This document shows positions 9,668 to 18,380 of a DNA stretch of 64,000 nt, piece by piece (the first letter of the stretch is position 1; the number at the start of each line of letters is the position of its first letter). The DNA is taken from assembly GCA_020056965.1 (NCBI GenBank), contig JAGVGT010000080.1:1-64000 (forward strand). Direction: 5' to 3'. The position numbers and the translations under genes were made by a program. This stretch comes from Deltaproteobacteria bacterium. GTDB taxonomy: Bacteria > Desulfobacterota > Desulfobulbia > Desulfobulbales > JAGXFP01. A model generated the notes under the pieces. It worked only from the letters and a program-made list of their open reading frames with translations, was not told where the DNA came from and made no database searches.

Positions 9668-10345
9668 TCAGCCTTGAGTGGTTTTGGGCCGCCGGACGTA
9701 GAGCGCCAGGAGCACCAGAAACGAAAAAATCAACATGACCGCCGCCATGCGGTGGGCCTCCGGATATTCCATCGCCTCCACATGATCGTAGATCTGCACC
9801 GAGGCAACCCGGGTGACGCCGGGGATATTGCCGCCAATCATCAGCACCACCCCGAACTCGCCCACCGTATGGGCAAAGGTCAGAACCGCCGCAGTCAGGA
9901 AACCCGGCCGGGCCAGGGGTAGAACCACGGTGAAAAAGGCATTCAGCGGGGTGGCCCGGAGGGTGGCGGCCACTTCCAGAAACCGCTCGCCGATGGCCTC
10001 GAAGGCGTTCTGCAGCGGTTGCACCATGAACGGCAACGAGTAAAACACCGAGGCCAGCACTAGCCCCCAGAAGGTGAAGGGCAGCGGCCCCAGCCCCAAG
10101 GCGCGGGTCAATTGGCCAATCATCCCTTTCGGCCCCATGGCCAACAACAGATAGAAGCCCAGCACCGAGGGCGGCAAGACCAGCGGCAGGGCCACCACCG
10201 CCCCGATCACCCCCTTCCAGCGGGAGCGGGAACGGGCCAGCCACCAGGCGATGGGGGTGCCGACCAATAAGAGAATCAGGGTGACCGTGGCGGCCAGTCG
10301 CAGGGTCAGCCAGAGGGCCTGAAGATCGCCGTCGCTTAACAGCAT
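9668..10345 (-). CDS. modB: Molybdate ABC transporter permease ModB
   Basis: ModB forms the inner-membrane channel of the molybdate importer. The 225-residue protein has about five hydrophobic helices and the cytoplasmic EAA-type loop (EVAATLRATPLNAFFTVVLP) that docks onto ModC. Family signatures PLVLPPSVLGFYLLL and TVGEFGVVLMIGGN are clear. It lies between modA and modC. A 150-bp gap separates it from modA and holds a repeat element at 10373-10490, which may reduce or uncouple expression of modBC relative to modA. Confidence 0.94.
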   Translation of the reverse strand: MLLSDGDLQALWLTLRLAATVTLILLLVGTPIAWWLARSRSRWKGVIGAVVALPLVLPPSVLGFYLLLAMGPKGMIGQLTRALGLGPLPFTFWGLVLASVFYSLPFMVQPLQNAFEAIGERFLEVAATLRATPLNAFFTVVLPLARPGFLTAAVLTFAHTVGEFGVVLMIGGNIPGVTRVASVQIYDHVEAMEYPEAHRMAAVMLIFSFLVLLALYVRRPKTTQG

Positions 10346-10372
10346 GTTCTGCCTGCCTTATTTTTGTTGCAC

Positions 10373-10490
10373 TCGCAAAAAGTGCTCGTAGGCTGATTTC
10401 CCGTCATTCCGGCGCCGGCCGGAATCCAGAGTTTAATAAGTTGCCGGAGTCCTGGACCCCGGCCTGCGCCGGGGTAACGGATTTTTGCGA
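10373..10490. repeat. Miniature element with TCGCAAAAA ends, family B
   Basis: Terminal inverted repeats TCGCAAAAA (10373-10381) and TTTTTGCGA (10482-10490) bound 118 bp. Inside are two nested palindromes: a GTCATTCCGG to CCGGAATCC block and a GGACCCCGG to CCGGGG block. Related elements occur at 21731-21849, 26642-26770 and 47861-47977. It sits between modA and modB, inside a presumed operon. No target duplication is evident here. Confidence 0.6.
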
Positions 10491-10495
10491 AACCA

Positions 10496-11269
10496 TCATT
10501 TTTTGTCCGGGAGGACGAAGCCGTATTTGCTCATGATACTCCGGGCCGGGGGCGCGCCCATAAAATCGGCAAACTGGTGGGCCAGAGGCTTGGCGGCGCC
10601 CAGCTTGGTGATGATGAAGCCCTGTTCCAGCGGGCTATGTAAATGGTCGGGGATGAGGAAATAGCCCCCGGATGTCGCCAGCTCCGGATTGAGCACCAGC
10701 GCCAGGGCGATGATCCCCACCTGGGCGTTACCGGTCTGCACGAACTGGGCGGTATTGGCAATGTTCTCCCCTAACACCAGCTTATCCTGCACCTTATTCC
10801 ACATCCCCGAGGCGCGCAGCGCCTCTTCGGCACGCTTGCCGTAGGGGGCGTGTTTGGGATTGGCGATGGCAATCTTGCTGATCTGCGGATCGCTCAGGCT
10901 GGCCAGGGTCATCTTGCCGGCCTCCAGGCTGTTGCTCCAGAGGACAATCCGGCCCACGGCGTAGGGCTTGACTTCGGAGGCCGTCAGGTCAAGCTTGGCC
11001 AGTTCCCGGGGGTAGGCAATATCGGCTGAGAAATAAAGATCGTAGGGCGCCCCCTGCTGGATCTGGGTGTGAATCTTCCCGGAAGAGCCGTAGATCACCT
11101 CAATCTCGGCGCCCGGCTGGCTGGCCTTGAAACCGGCCACGATTTCATCCAGGGCGAATTTGAGATCGGCCGCGGCGGCAATGGTGATTTTTTCGGCGCG
11201 GGCGGTGGTGGCCAGCAACAGGGCAACGACGAGCACCAGTAGTTTAAGTAGTCTCATGATTATTCTCAT
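10496..11269 (-). CDS. modA: Molybdate-binding periplasmic protein ModA
   Basis: ModA captures molybdate in the periplasm and delivers it to ModBC. The 257-residue precursor begins with a signal peptide (MRLLKLLVLVVALLLATTA followed by a cleavable RAEK-like site). Mature motifs include AAADLKFALDEI and VIYGSSGK, which hold the oxyanion, and a closing MSKYGFVLPD. The ATG at 11269 overlaps the modE stop as TAATG; a second in-frame ATG four codons later is equally plausible as the signal-peptide start. Order modE-modA-modB-modC on one strand supports the assignment. Confidence 0.93.
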   Translation of the reverse strand: MRIIMRLLKLLVLVVALLLATTARAEKITIAAAADLKFALDEIVAGFKASQPGAEIEVIYGSSGKIHTQIQQGAPYDLYFSADIAYPRELAKLDLTASEVKPYAVGRIVLWSNSLEAGKMTLASLSDPQISKIAIANPKHAPYGKRAEEALRASGMWNKVQDKLVLGENIANTAQFVQTGNAQVGIIALALVLNPELATSGGYFLIPDHLHSPLEQGFIITKLGAAKPLAHQFADFMGAPPARSIMSKYGFVLPDKK

Positions 11270-11661
11270 TATGGTTCTTGCAGATATTCAGCCAGAAAGC
11301 GACTGGTCTCCGCCGCCAGATAGTTTTGCATGCGTCCATCCAGGGCCCAGAAGGCACCAATGGCCTGGACGCCCCGGGCAGTCAGGGTGGTGCCGCCGCC
11401 GCCCTTGCCGCCGCTGGCCTTACTGACCAGGGGCTGGTCGGCCTGGCGGTTCATGGAATCCACCAGATCCCAGGCGTGTTTGTAAGACATATCCATCGAC
11501 TTGGCCGCCTGGGCGATGGAGCCGAACTGCTGAATCCGCTCCAGAAGAATCACTCGCCCGTAGGCGAGGAAGGTGCCGTCCGAACCGTTCAGCCAGATCC
11601 GGCCCTGGCAGTGATAGCCTTCACCGCTTGGGGTGGATTGTTTGCCGGTGTGCTTCTTCAT
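11269..11661 (-). CDS. modE: ModE-type molybdate-responsive regulator, DNA-binding domain only
   Basis: This 130-residue protein matches the N-terminal LysR-like winged helix of ModE: GRVILLERIQQFGSIAQAAK (helix-turn-helix start), MDMSYKHAWDLVDSMN and the glycine-rich wing GGKGGGGTTLT. The C-terminal MOP (molybdate-binding) domains of E. coli ModE are absent, so the protein either senses molybdate by another partner or is constitutive. The start codon lies inside a perfect palindrome (11660-11693) resembling a ModE operator, and no Shine-Dalgarno sequence precedes it, suggesting autoregulation and possibly a leaderless transcript. The stop overlaps the modA start (TAATG). Confidence 0.85.
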   Translation of the reverse strand: MKKHTGKQSTPSGEGYHCQGRIWLNGSDGTFLAYGRVILLERIQQFGSIAQAAKSMDMSYKHAWDLVDSMNRQADQPLVSKASGGKGGGGTTLTARGVQAIGAFWALDGRMQNYLAAETSRFLAEYLQEP

Positions 11662-11693
11662 GGTCGTTATATCTAGGAGAATATAACGACCAT
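11660..11693. promoter_or_regulatory. Perfect palindrome over the modE start, probable ModE operator
   Basis: Arms ATGGTCGTTATAT (11660-11672) and ATATAACGACCAT (11681-11693) are exact reverse complements around 8 bases. CGTTATAT-N-ATATAACG is the core of known ModE-binding sites. The modE start codon is at 11661-11659, so bound ModE would block transcription or initiation of modEABC. The binding itself is inferred. Confidence 0.8.
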
Positions 11694-11755
11694 GTCAATA
11701 ATTTAACTGGTTTCCCCATCCGGGAAGTCTAAATGTGGCGTGAACGTGGAGAATT

Positions 11756-11888
11756 CGTCTTTGCGATGAGGGGCGTAGCCCCGACGCGGTAATCTACTGT
11801 TTAAGGCACGATTTCTATTAGCCCATCTGACTTATTGCGTGCAAGACTTCCAGGAGTTTGCTTCGTCGTTACACTCCTCGCAATGACG
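11756..11888. repeat. Miniature inverted-repeat element, family A (copy 2)
   Basis: Ends CGTCTTTGCGATGAG (11756-11770) and the right end CACTCCTCGCAATGACG (up to 11888) mirror each other. Shared blocks tie it to the copy at 1873-2019. It lies in the gap between nifB and modE (11694-12063), where no gene is visible. Confidence 0.7.
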
Positions 11889-11979
11889 GGGGAAGAAGTT
11901 ATTTCCGGTTCGGGAGTAAGCCCTCAATTCGAAATAAGTCGTTTCTGGATGGAAACTAACTAGGTAACCGACGGCTGGT

Positions 11980-12057
11980 AAAGTGCCTGAAGTTATTGAA
12001 GTTCTCATGATCGGATGAGACCACAACTTAAGGCACTTATAACTTAAGGCACTTGCC
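11980..12057. repeat. Clustered AAGTGCCT / AGGCACTT repeats
   Basis: ACTTAAGGCACTT occurs twice in direct orientation (about 12026-12054), with an inverted AAGTGCCTGAAGT around 11980-11993 and TTTAAGGCAC at 11812. The block is immediately 3' of nifB on the minus strand and could fold into alternative hairpins, perhaps ending the nifENB transcript. Confidence 0.45.
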
Positions 12058-12063
12058 GTTCCT

Positions 12064-13353
12064 TTACACACACCCTCCGCCGCCACCGGAGCAGCCGCCG
12101 CCGGCGCACTTGACCTTGCGGGCTTTAAGCTGTTCAACCTTCTTGCCTTCGAAAACGGCGGTCAGGCCCGCCTCGATGAAGCCGTTCATCTCTACTGGTT
12201 TGACCCCGGTCTTGGCCAGGATCTCCCGGGGCTTGTCGCCGATGCCGCTGACCAGCACGGCCCGGCAATCCCCGAGCAGCTTGCCCATCCGCAGCCAGCG
12301 CCGAATGCCGCCGCCGGTTTCCGGGGTGGCGCGTTCCTCGACCATTTGGAAGCCCTCAGCGCCCTTCTGCCAGATCTGAAACCGTTCCGCTTCGCCCAGG
12401 TGCTGGTTGACCAGCACCCCTTCCATGGTGGCCACGGCCACATAGGGGCGCTCCGTCGCGGGCGCGACCTTAGGCAGGGTGGCGCAGGCCGACAGGCAGC
12501 CCCGGAACTCATCGGTGCGGTCTTCGTCCAGCAGTCCCACCGCATCGGCCCGGCAGCGCGTGCAATGGCGCATCTGGGGCAGATATTTCTCGGCTTTGGC
12601 CCTGATCACCGCCATCTCCTCCTTGCTGGGCTGGGGCAGATCGCCGAAGGTGGTATCGACGTTGGGGAAGAGGGCCATGCAGTTTAAAAGATCGACTCCC
12701 AGTTCCTGCATGGTGGCGGCGACCGCCTCAACCTGGTCATCATTGATTCCCGGCACCACGATGGTGTTCACCTTAACCGTGATCCCGTGCGCCTTGAGGC
12801 TGCGGATCGCCGCCAATTGCCGGGCCAACAGCAGGTCGGCCCCCTGGATCCCGCGATAGAGGACGTTGCCGTCGCTCACCCAGCTGTAAATCTCGGCCCC
12901 GACTTCCGGGTCCACCGTATTGACGGTGATGGTGACGTGCGACACTTCCAGTTCGGCCAGTTCCGGGATATAGGGGCCGATGGCCATGCCGTTGGAGGCC
13001 AGGCACAAGATCATCTCCGGAAAGCGTTTGCGGATGGCCCGCAGGGTACCCATGGTCTCTTCCGGGTTGGCGAAGGGGTCGCCGGGGCCAGCGATTCCGG
13101 CCACGGTGATGCGCGGCTCCTTCTCCAGCACCTTTTCCATGTAGGTCAGGGCCTGATCGGGCGAGAGGATGGAACTGGTCACCCCGGGCCGCGATTCGTT
13201 GACGCAGTCGTACTTGCGGTTGCAATAGTTGCATTTGATATTGCATTTGGGCGCCACCGGCAGATGCACCCGGCCGAACTGGCCCTTGACCTTGGCGTTG
13301 AAACAGGGATGCTTGGCGAAGTCCTTGGCGGGGATGAGATTGGGAGTTGGCAT
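12064..13353 (-). CDS. nifB: Nitrogenase cofactor biosynthesis radical SAM protein NifB with C-terminal NifX-like domain
   Basis: NifB fuses two 4Fe-4S clusters and inserts carbide and sulfide to make NifB-co, the FeMo-co precursor. The 429-residue protein carries HPCFN, the radical SAM motif CNIKCNYC (Cys37, Cys41, Cys44), the SAM-binding AGPGDPFANPEET stretch and the later CTRC pair. From about 320 a NifX/NafY-like cofactor-carrier domain follows (VAVATMEGVLVNQHLGEAE), then a Gly/Cys-rich tail. It is the third gene after nifE and nifN, 102 bp from nifN, and is probably expressed from the sigma-54 promoter upstream of nifE. A second, cysteine-depleted NifB-like gene is at 27398-28543. Confidence 0.96.
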   Translation of the reverse strand: MPTPNLIPAKDFAKHPCFNAKVKGQFGRVHLPVAPKCNIKCNYCNRKYDCVNESRPGVTSSILSPDQALTYMEKVLEKEPRITVAGIAGPGDPFANPEETMGTLRAIRKRFPEMILCLASNGMAIGPYIPELAELEVSHVTITVNTVDPEVGAEIYSWVSDGNVLYRGIQGADLLLARQLAAIRSLKAHGITVKVNTIVVPGINDDQVEAVAATMQELGVDLLNCMALFPNVDTTFGDLPQPSKEEMAVIRAKAEKYLPQMRHCTRCRADAVGLLDEDRTDEFRGCLSACATLPKVAPATERPYVAVATMEGVLVNQHLGEAERFQIWQKGAEGFQMVEERATPETGGGIRRWLRMGKLLGDCRAVLVSGIGDKPREILAKTGVKPVEMNGFIEAGLTAVFEGKKVEQLKARKVKCAGGGCSGGGGGCV

Positions 13354-13405
13354 GGTGGTAGTCCTGGTTATGGTTAAGTCGTTAGGTTTATGCTCTTGGT
13401 TAAAT

Positions 13406-13443
13406 GCGACCTATAGGTCGCATGGGTCCTATAGGTCCTATCC
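13406..13443. repeat. CCTATAGG-type iterated palindromes between nifN and nifB
   Basis: A perfect 16-bp palindrome GCGACCTATAGGTCGC (13406-13421) runs into GGGTCCTATAGGTCC. The same CCTATRGG words recur at 32607-32639, between nifH and nifI1. It may act as an RNA hairpin tuning the downstream cistron. Confidence 0.5.
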
Positions 13444-13455
13444 GAAGGAGGCTTT

Positions 13456-14820
13456 TTACATGTAGCTGTAGCCCACCGGAGAGTTGTCCTGCTTGGCCCG
13501 GATCAGTTCGTTAGTAATCAGATCAAAGAGCTGCTGGGCTCCCTCGTAACCCAGGTGGAGGATGCGTTGGCCGCCGATCCGGTCGTGGATCGGGAAGCCC
13601 ACCCGGATCAGGGGGATTCCGAGTTTGCGGGCCAGAGAGTAGCCCTTGCTGTGGCCGACGATCAGATCGGGCTTGAGTGCCTCGGCCCGTTCGGCGATCT
13701 CATAGAAGTCCATACCCTCGAAGACCTCGGGGCTCTCCCCCGGCAGTCCGGCCAAGACCTCATCGATGGCGGCCTTGAAGCGCCCGCTCTGGCCACCGGA
13801 GGCGCAGAGCACCGGGCGGACGCCGATCTCGGCCAGGAACCCGGCCATCCCCACCACCAGATCCTCCTCACCGTAGAGCACCGCCGTTTTACCGGCCAGG
13901 TACTTGTGTCCGTCGACCAAGGCGTCGATCAGGCGGCCCTTGCTGGCTTGCAGGGCTTGGGGAATTGGCTGGCCGCTCAGTTCGGCCAGCAGGGTGAAAA
14001 AACGGTCGCTGGCGCGGATGCCCACCGGCATGGGCAAGCGGTGGTTGGCCACCTTGCAGCGCGCCTTCAGATAGGGGCCGCCGGTGTCGTCGGGCAGGGT
14101 CAGGCCGAACTCAATGGTGGCGTCGGCGCGGCCCATACCCTTGATCGCCTCGATGGTGGTGCCGCCCTCGGGGATCAGCGGGCAGTCGGCCAGGGCCGGA
14201 CCGTCCAGGGTATCGGAGATGTCCGGCAGGATGGTGCCGTTAAGGCCGAAGGCGGCCAGAATACTTTTCAGGTGGCGCAAATCGGCGGGCGAGACCAGGC
14301 CGGGCAGGATATTCAGCGTGCCATTGCGGGGTCCGCCCTCGGACAACGCCTCGACCAGTCCGCGTACCGCCGCGTGGAAGCCTTCCATGTGGCTGCCGGA
14401 ATAGCTGGGGGTGGAGACCGCCACCAGCACCGGCAGTTCCCCGTCGCCGTTGTAATCGCGGCGATACTCGCTCAAGATCATCTTGACGTCGTCGCCAATG
14501 GTCTCGGTTAGGCAGGTGGTGGCGATGCCGATCAACTTGGGCTGGTATTTGGCGCTGACGTTGGTCAGTCCCTGCTTGAGGTTTCTGCCGCCGCCGTAAA
14601 CCGCGTCTTTTTCGCCCAGGGCCGAGCTGGCAATGTCGATGGGCTCGTTGAAGTGGCTGATGATGTAGCGGCGCATGTAAGTGGCGCAGCCCTGGGAGCC
14701 GTGCAGGAACGAGACCGAGCCGGCCACGCCGCGAAAGGCCAGACAGGCGCCGAGCGGCTTGCAGAGCTTGCAGGCGTTGGTGGTGGAGGTGTAATTGGCG
14801 CGGGGCGGCATCTTGCTCAT
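13456..14820 (-). CDS. nifN: Nitrogenase iron-molybdenum cofactor scaffold subunit NifN
   Basis: NifN forms an alpha2-beta2 scaffold with NifE on which NifB-co matures to FeMo-co before transfer to NifDK. The 454-residue protein is homologous to NifK. It retains NACKLCKPLGACLAFRG and the SVSFLHGSQGCATYMRR segment carrying P-cluster-like cysteines, plus TTCLTETIGDD in mid-protein. The ATG at 14820 follows a GGAG box. It lies 201 bp after nifE on the same strand; the gap contains two short repeat types. Absence of an N-terminal extension and the NifE partner next door separate it from NifK. Confidence 0.94.
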   Translation of the reverse strand: MSKMPPRANYTSTTNACKLCKPLGACLAFRGVAGSVSFLHGSQGCATYMRRYIISHFNEPIDIASSALGEKDAVYGGGRNLKQGLTNVSAKYQPKLIGIATTCLTETIGDDVKMILSEYRRDYNGDGELPVLVAVSTPSYSGSHMEGFHAAVRGLVEALSEGGPRNGTLNILPGLVSPADLRHLKSILAAFGLNGTILPDISDTLDGPALADCPLIPEGGTTIEAIKGMGRADATIEFGLTLPDDTGGPYLKARCKVANHRLPMPVGIRASDRFFTLLAELSGQPIPQALQASKGRLIDALVDGHKYLAGKTAVLYGEEDLVVGMAGFLAEIGVRPVLCASGGQSGRFKAAIDEVLAGLPGESPEVFEGMDFYEIAERAEALKPDLIVGHSKGYSLARKLGIPLIRVGFPIHDRIGGQRILHLGYEGAQQLFDLITNELIRAKQDNSPVGYSYM

Positions 14821-14878
14821 GGTGTTTCTCCGAAAAACAGTCCAACCAAACGGTGGTTAAAGGATAGACGTTTACATT

Positions 14879-14953
14879 CCCTCATCCCGGCCTTCTCCCG
14901 GAGGGAGAAGGAGGTTATTCCCTCTCCCTCCGGGAGAGGGTCAGGGTGAGGGG
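14879..14953. repeat. Purine/pyrimidine-rich nested palindromes between nifE and nifN
   Basis: Two local palindromes, CTCCCGGAGGGAG and CTCCCTCCGGGAG, sit inside CCCTCATCCC to GGGTGAGGGG outer arms. A second repeat-like block, TGGGCAAAGCGCAGCGTGCCCA, is at about 14989-15010. Both resemble widespread short intergenic repeats. They lie within the nifEN operon and may form RNA structure. Confidence 0.6.
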
Positions 14954-15021
14954 ATTATTAAGTGCGGTATCAATTAAGTGTGTAGGATGGGCAAAGCGCA
15001 GCGTGCCCATCGTCAAAAAGC

Positions 15022-16362
15022 TCAGCTCTTTTGGGGCACAAACTGCCAGACCGGGCTCATCACCGAGCCGTGCACCTCGCGGGCGAAGTTGAGCATCCCG
15101 GCGAACCCTGCCAGGGCCTCTTTCCTTTCGTGGTTGTGGTCGCAGAAGGCCACCCCCAGCTTGTAGGCAATGGGCCGTTCCTTGACCCCGCCGACAAGGA
15201 TGTCCACTTCCTTCTCCTTCAGGAAGCTGGTCAACTCCAAAGGGTTGGAGTCATCGACGATGATGGTCCCCTCGTCGGTGATTTCGGCCAGTTCCTGGTA
15301 ATCCTCCTGGGTGCCGGTCTGGGAGCCGACCATCACCACCTGCATGCCCAGGAGGCGGAAGGCCTTGACTAAGGAAAAAGCCTTGAAGGCCCCGCCCACA
15401 TAGATCGCCGCCTTCTTGCCGGCCAGATCCTTCTTGAAGCGTTCCAGTTCCGGCAGGAGCAGCGAGAGTTCCTCGCGCACCAGTTCCCGGGTGCGGGCCA
15501 GCATTTCGGGATCGTCGAAGAAGCGGGCCACGGTGTAGAGCGATTCGGCCATATCCTCGATGCCGAAGTAAGAAACCCGCACTACCGGGGTGCCGTATTT
15601 ATCCTCCAGCATCCTGGCCAGATGCATGGTCGCTCCCGAGCACTGCACCACGTTCAAGGCGGCGCCATGGCAGCGCTGGATATCGCCGACCCGGCCATCG
15701 CCGGTGATGTTGGCCACCACCTCAACCCCCATCCGGCTGAAGTATTCGCGGATCATCCAGATCTCCCCGGCCAGGTTGAAGTCGCCGAGGATGTTAATCG
15801 AGTGTTTGGAAATGCCCGTGGTATCACCGGTGCCGACCAGCTGGAACATGGCGTCACAGGCGGCCTCGTAACCGGCCCGTTTGTTGCCCTTGAACCCCTC
15901 GGACTGCACCGGCAGCACCGGAATCCCTTTCTCGGCCGCGACCCGGGCGCAGACCGCCTTCAAGTCGTCACCGATCAGTCCGACGATGCAGGTGGAATAG
16001 ACGAAGGCGGCCTTGGGGCTATGGCGGTCGATCAGCTCGATCAGGGCAGCGTAGAGCTTCTTCTCGCCGCCGAAGATCACGTCCATTTCTTGCAGGTCGG
16101 TGGAGAAGGAGAGCCGGTGCAGCTCCGGGCCGGAGGAGAGGGCGCCGCGGATGTCCCAGGTGTAGACCGCGCAGCCGATCGGGCCATGCACCAGGTGCAG
16201 GGCATCGGCGATGGGGTAGAGAACCACCCGCGAACCGCAGAAGACGCAGGCCCGCTGGCTCACCGCCCCGGCCAGGCTCTCCTTGTCGCAGTCGATGGCG
16301 AAGGGGGTTTCCCCTTTGCGGTGGATTTGATCCTGGCGTTCTTTGAAGATGGCTGACGGCAT
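15022..16362 (-). CDS. nifE: Nitrogenase iron-molybdenum cofactor scaffold subunit NifE
   Basis: NifE is the alpha-type subunit of the NifEN scaffold that completes FeMo-co with Mo and homocitrate. The 446-residue protein shows QRACVFCGSRVVLYPIADA, HLVHGPIGCAVYTWD, STCIVGLIGDD and the NifE signature CDHNHERKEALAGFAGM near the C-terminus. The ATG at 16362 is chosen because AGGGG lies seven bases upstream; another ATG eleven codons earlier has no such box. A sigma-54 promoter and a NifA-type site precede it, making it the first gene of nifENB. Confidence 0.95.
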   Translation of the reverse strand: MPSAIFKERQDQIHRKGETPFAIDCDKESLAGAVSQRACVFCGSRVVLYPIADALHLVHGPIGCAVYTWDIRGALSSGPELHRLSFSTDLQEMDVIFGGEKKLYAALIELIDRHSPKAAFVYSTCIVGLIGDDLKAVCARVAAEKGIPVLPVQSEGFKGNKRAGYEAACDAMFQLVGTGDTTGISKHSINILGDFNLAGEIWMIREYFSRMGVEVVANITGDGRVGDIQRCHGAALNVVQCSGATMHLARMLEDKYGTPVVRVSYFGIEDMAESLYTVARFFDDPEMLARTRELVREELSLLLPELERFKKDLAGKKAAIYVGGAFKAFSLVKAFRLLGMQVVMVGSQTGTQEDYQELAEITDEGTIIVDDSNPLELTSFLKEKEVDILVGGVKERPIAYKLGVAFCDHNHERKEALAGFAGMLNFAREVHGSVMSPVWQFVPQKS

Positions 16363-16403
16363 ATATGCCCCTTGCTGATTGTTTGCGGTTGCCAATCCTT
16401 AAC

Positions 16404-16418
16404 GCAAGGGGTGTGCCA
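16404..16418 (-). promoter_or_regulatory. Sigma-54 promoter of nifENB
   Basis: On the minus strand the sequence is TGGCAC-ACCCC-TTGC, a perfect -24 (16418-16413) and -12 (16407-16404) pair with the standard 5-base spacer. It lies about 42 bases before the nifE start codon. Confidence 0.9.
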
Positions 16419-16515
16419 GTCGGGGTGGCTGGTTTAATTGTTTAATTAAAACGGCATGATAGCTGCTTGATAATGGACGGGTGGACGGGCCGGGGCCGGT
16501 TTGGAAAATCGCGGG

Positions 16516-16531
16516 TGTTGGGATGGAGACA
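16516..16531. promoter_or_regulatory. NifA upstream activator site for nifENB
   Basis: TGT-N10-ACA with TGT at 16516-16518 and ACA at 16529-16531, about 100 bp upstream of the -24 element, the usual distance for NifA enhancer sites. The remaining sequence between nifE and the plus-strand kinase gene shows no other clear site. Confidence 0.8.
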
Positions 16532-16689
16532 ATATTGAAGATGATGCGACAAAATTGCAGTGAGGATTCGTTTCGTTAGGGGCACATAATTAAGTAGGAA
16601 ACGTTGGTAGAATGGCGCTAGAATTGCTTAGCAAAGGGATAGCTGCGGTGCTTACGAAATCATCCTGCGGATGACCAGTTGGAGTACTT

Positions 16690-18324
16690 ATGACTGTAAT
16701 GATCGACCCGGAGAAGAGCAGCCTGCTGCGAGCCGCGCCGCGACTCCTGCAGGTTCTGGGTGTGCTGGCCCGCCACAATTTTCTGGGCGCCCTGCGCGGC
16801 CGGAGCCATTGGCCGTCGCCGAAAGAGGTGCGGGAAACCTTCGAGGAGTTGGGGCTGACCTTTCTTAAATTCGGCCAGGTGCTCGCCATGCGCCGCGACC
16901 TCTTGCCGACCGCCTACATCGACGAGTTGGAGCTGCTGCACGACCAGTTGCCGGCGCTGGACATTGCGGCGGTGCGGGAGACGGTTGAGGCCGAACTGGG
17001 CGCCCCGTTGACCGAGTTGTTCGCAACGTTCAGCGAAACGCCGATTGCCGCCGCTACCATCGCCCAGGTCCATGAGGCGACCATGCCGGATGGGCGGCGC
17101 GTGGCGGTGAAGGTGCAGAGGCCCGATCTCGAAGCGATGATCGCCACCGATATCGCCGCCATGAATTTTCTGGTGGCATTGGGGGAAAGATTCTTGCCGC
17201 GCTTGCGGGCCCTTGACCTGCCGGTGCTGGTGCGGGAATTTGCCTACAGTCTGAACCGAGAAACCGATTTTGTCCACGAAGCGCGCTCCATCGTGCTCTT
17301 TCGGACCGCGCTGGCCGATCTCCCCGACCTCTGGATTCCCGACGTGGTGGCGGAATGTTCGGGTGAAACCGTGCTCACCCTGGAGTTTGCTGCCGGCGAG
17401 CGCGTGGACCTCTACGCCAGACAGCACCCGGAAGCGATGCCCCAGGCGATTAAAACCCTGGTCAGACTGATGCTGCAAACAATCTTCGAGGAAGGACTCT
17501 TTCATGCCGACCCGCATCCCGGCAATGTTCTGGTGCTGTCGGACGGGCGCCTCTCCCTGCTTGATTTCGGGATGACCGGCGAGCTTGACGAGCCGATGCG
17601 CGACTCCCTGACCCTGCTGCTGGAAGCGGTCGTCAAGGGCGATGCCCGGGGAGCCACCGAGGCCTACCTGGAGATGGTCTCGGGCAGCGAAAAGGCCAAT
17701 CGAGCCGGATTGCTGGTGGACATCAAGGCCGCGATCTACGAGATCCACCGGAGCGATCTGTCCAAGGTCTCGATCGGGGACGCCTTCGACGCGCTGTTGC
17801 GGGCCGGCAGCCGGCACGGGGTCCACAATCCCGCCGAGTTTTTTCTGTTGACCCGCGCCTTCGTCATCCTGGAATCGATGATCCGCCAACTCGACCCGCA
17901 ACATAACTACCTGGAATCGTTCCGCGAAGAGATCGCCCGTCTCTCCGAGAAGCACTTCTCTCTGGAGCGGATCAAGGAAAAGACCGGCAAGCTGGCCCGG
18001 GAACTGGAGCGTTTGCTGAGTGACGCGCCCGGCGACACCCGCCACATCCTCCGCCGCGTTGCCGAAGGCAATCTGGGCCGTTTGCAGATCCCGGCAGTGG
18101 AGGCCCTGGGCGGCAGCATCAACCGCAACCTCAAACGATTGACCGATGCCATCGCGGCGGCGGCGCTCTTGATCGGCGGCTCGATGCTGGCGATCGCCCC
18201 GCCGGAAGGCGGCTGGCACCACTATTTTGGCGAAGCCTTGGTTGGCGCCGGTGTTGTCGCCATATTCTTCGTCGGCCTGGCTACTCTGCGCCGTGACCGG
18301 GGCCGGGGCCGGGGCCGACGCTGA
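16690..18324 (+). CDS. ABC1/UbiB-family atypical protein kinase
   Basis: The 544-residue protein has the UbiB-family hallmarks: FLKFGQVLAMRRDLLP (KxGQ motif), the alanine-rich loop AAATIAQVHEA replacing the normal P-loop, VAVKVQRP, HADPHPGNVLVL and LLDFGMTGE, and two predicted membrane helices at the extreme C-terminus (about 495-540). Family members act as ATPases that support isoprenoid quinone synthesis or membrane lipid homeostasis. The exact substrate cannot be read from sequence. No ubiquinone or menaquinone genes are nearby. Its ATG has GGAG nine bases upstream. It is transcribed divergently from nifE, so its promoter shares the 16.4-16.7 kb region. Confidence 0.88.
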   Translation: MTVMIDPEKSSLLRAAPRLLQVLGVLARHNFLGALRGRSHWPSPKEVRETFEELGLTFLKFGQVLAMRRDLLPTAYIDELELLHDQLPALDIAAVRETVEAELGAPLTELFATFSETPIAAATIAQVHEATMPDGRRVAVKVQRPDLEAMIATDIAAMNFLVALGERFLPRLRALDLPVLVREFAYSLNRETDFVHEARSIVLFRTALADLPDLWIPDVVAECSGETVLTLEFAAGERVDLYARQHPEAMPQAIKTLVRLMLQTIFEEGLFHADPHPGNVLVLSDGRLSLLDFGMTGELDEPMRDSLTLLLEAVVKGDARGATEAYLEMVSGSEKANRAGLLVDIKAAIYEIHRSDLSKVSIGDAFDALLRAGSRHGVHNPAEFFLLTRAFVILESMIRQLDPQHNYLESFREEIARLSEKHFSLERIKEKTGKLARELERLLSDAPGDTRHILRRVAEGNLGRLQIPAVEALGGSINRNLKRLTDAIAAAALLIGGSMLAIAPPEGGWHHYFGEALVGAGVVAIFFVGLATLRRDRGRGRGRR

Positions 18325-18380
18325 ACGGCGAGTAACAGCAACAGACTTTTATCCACATCCAGAACGATAGAGAGTCAGCA

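Noticed and set aside
16660-18222. 520-codon open frame on the minus strand
   Set aside because: It lies opposite the well-supported ABC1 kinase gene, has no recognisable motifs and reflects GC-rich codon shadowing.
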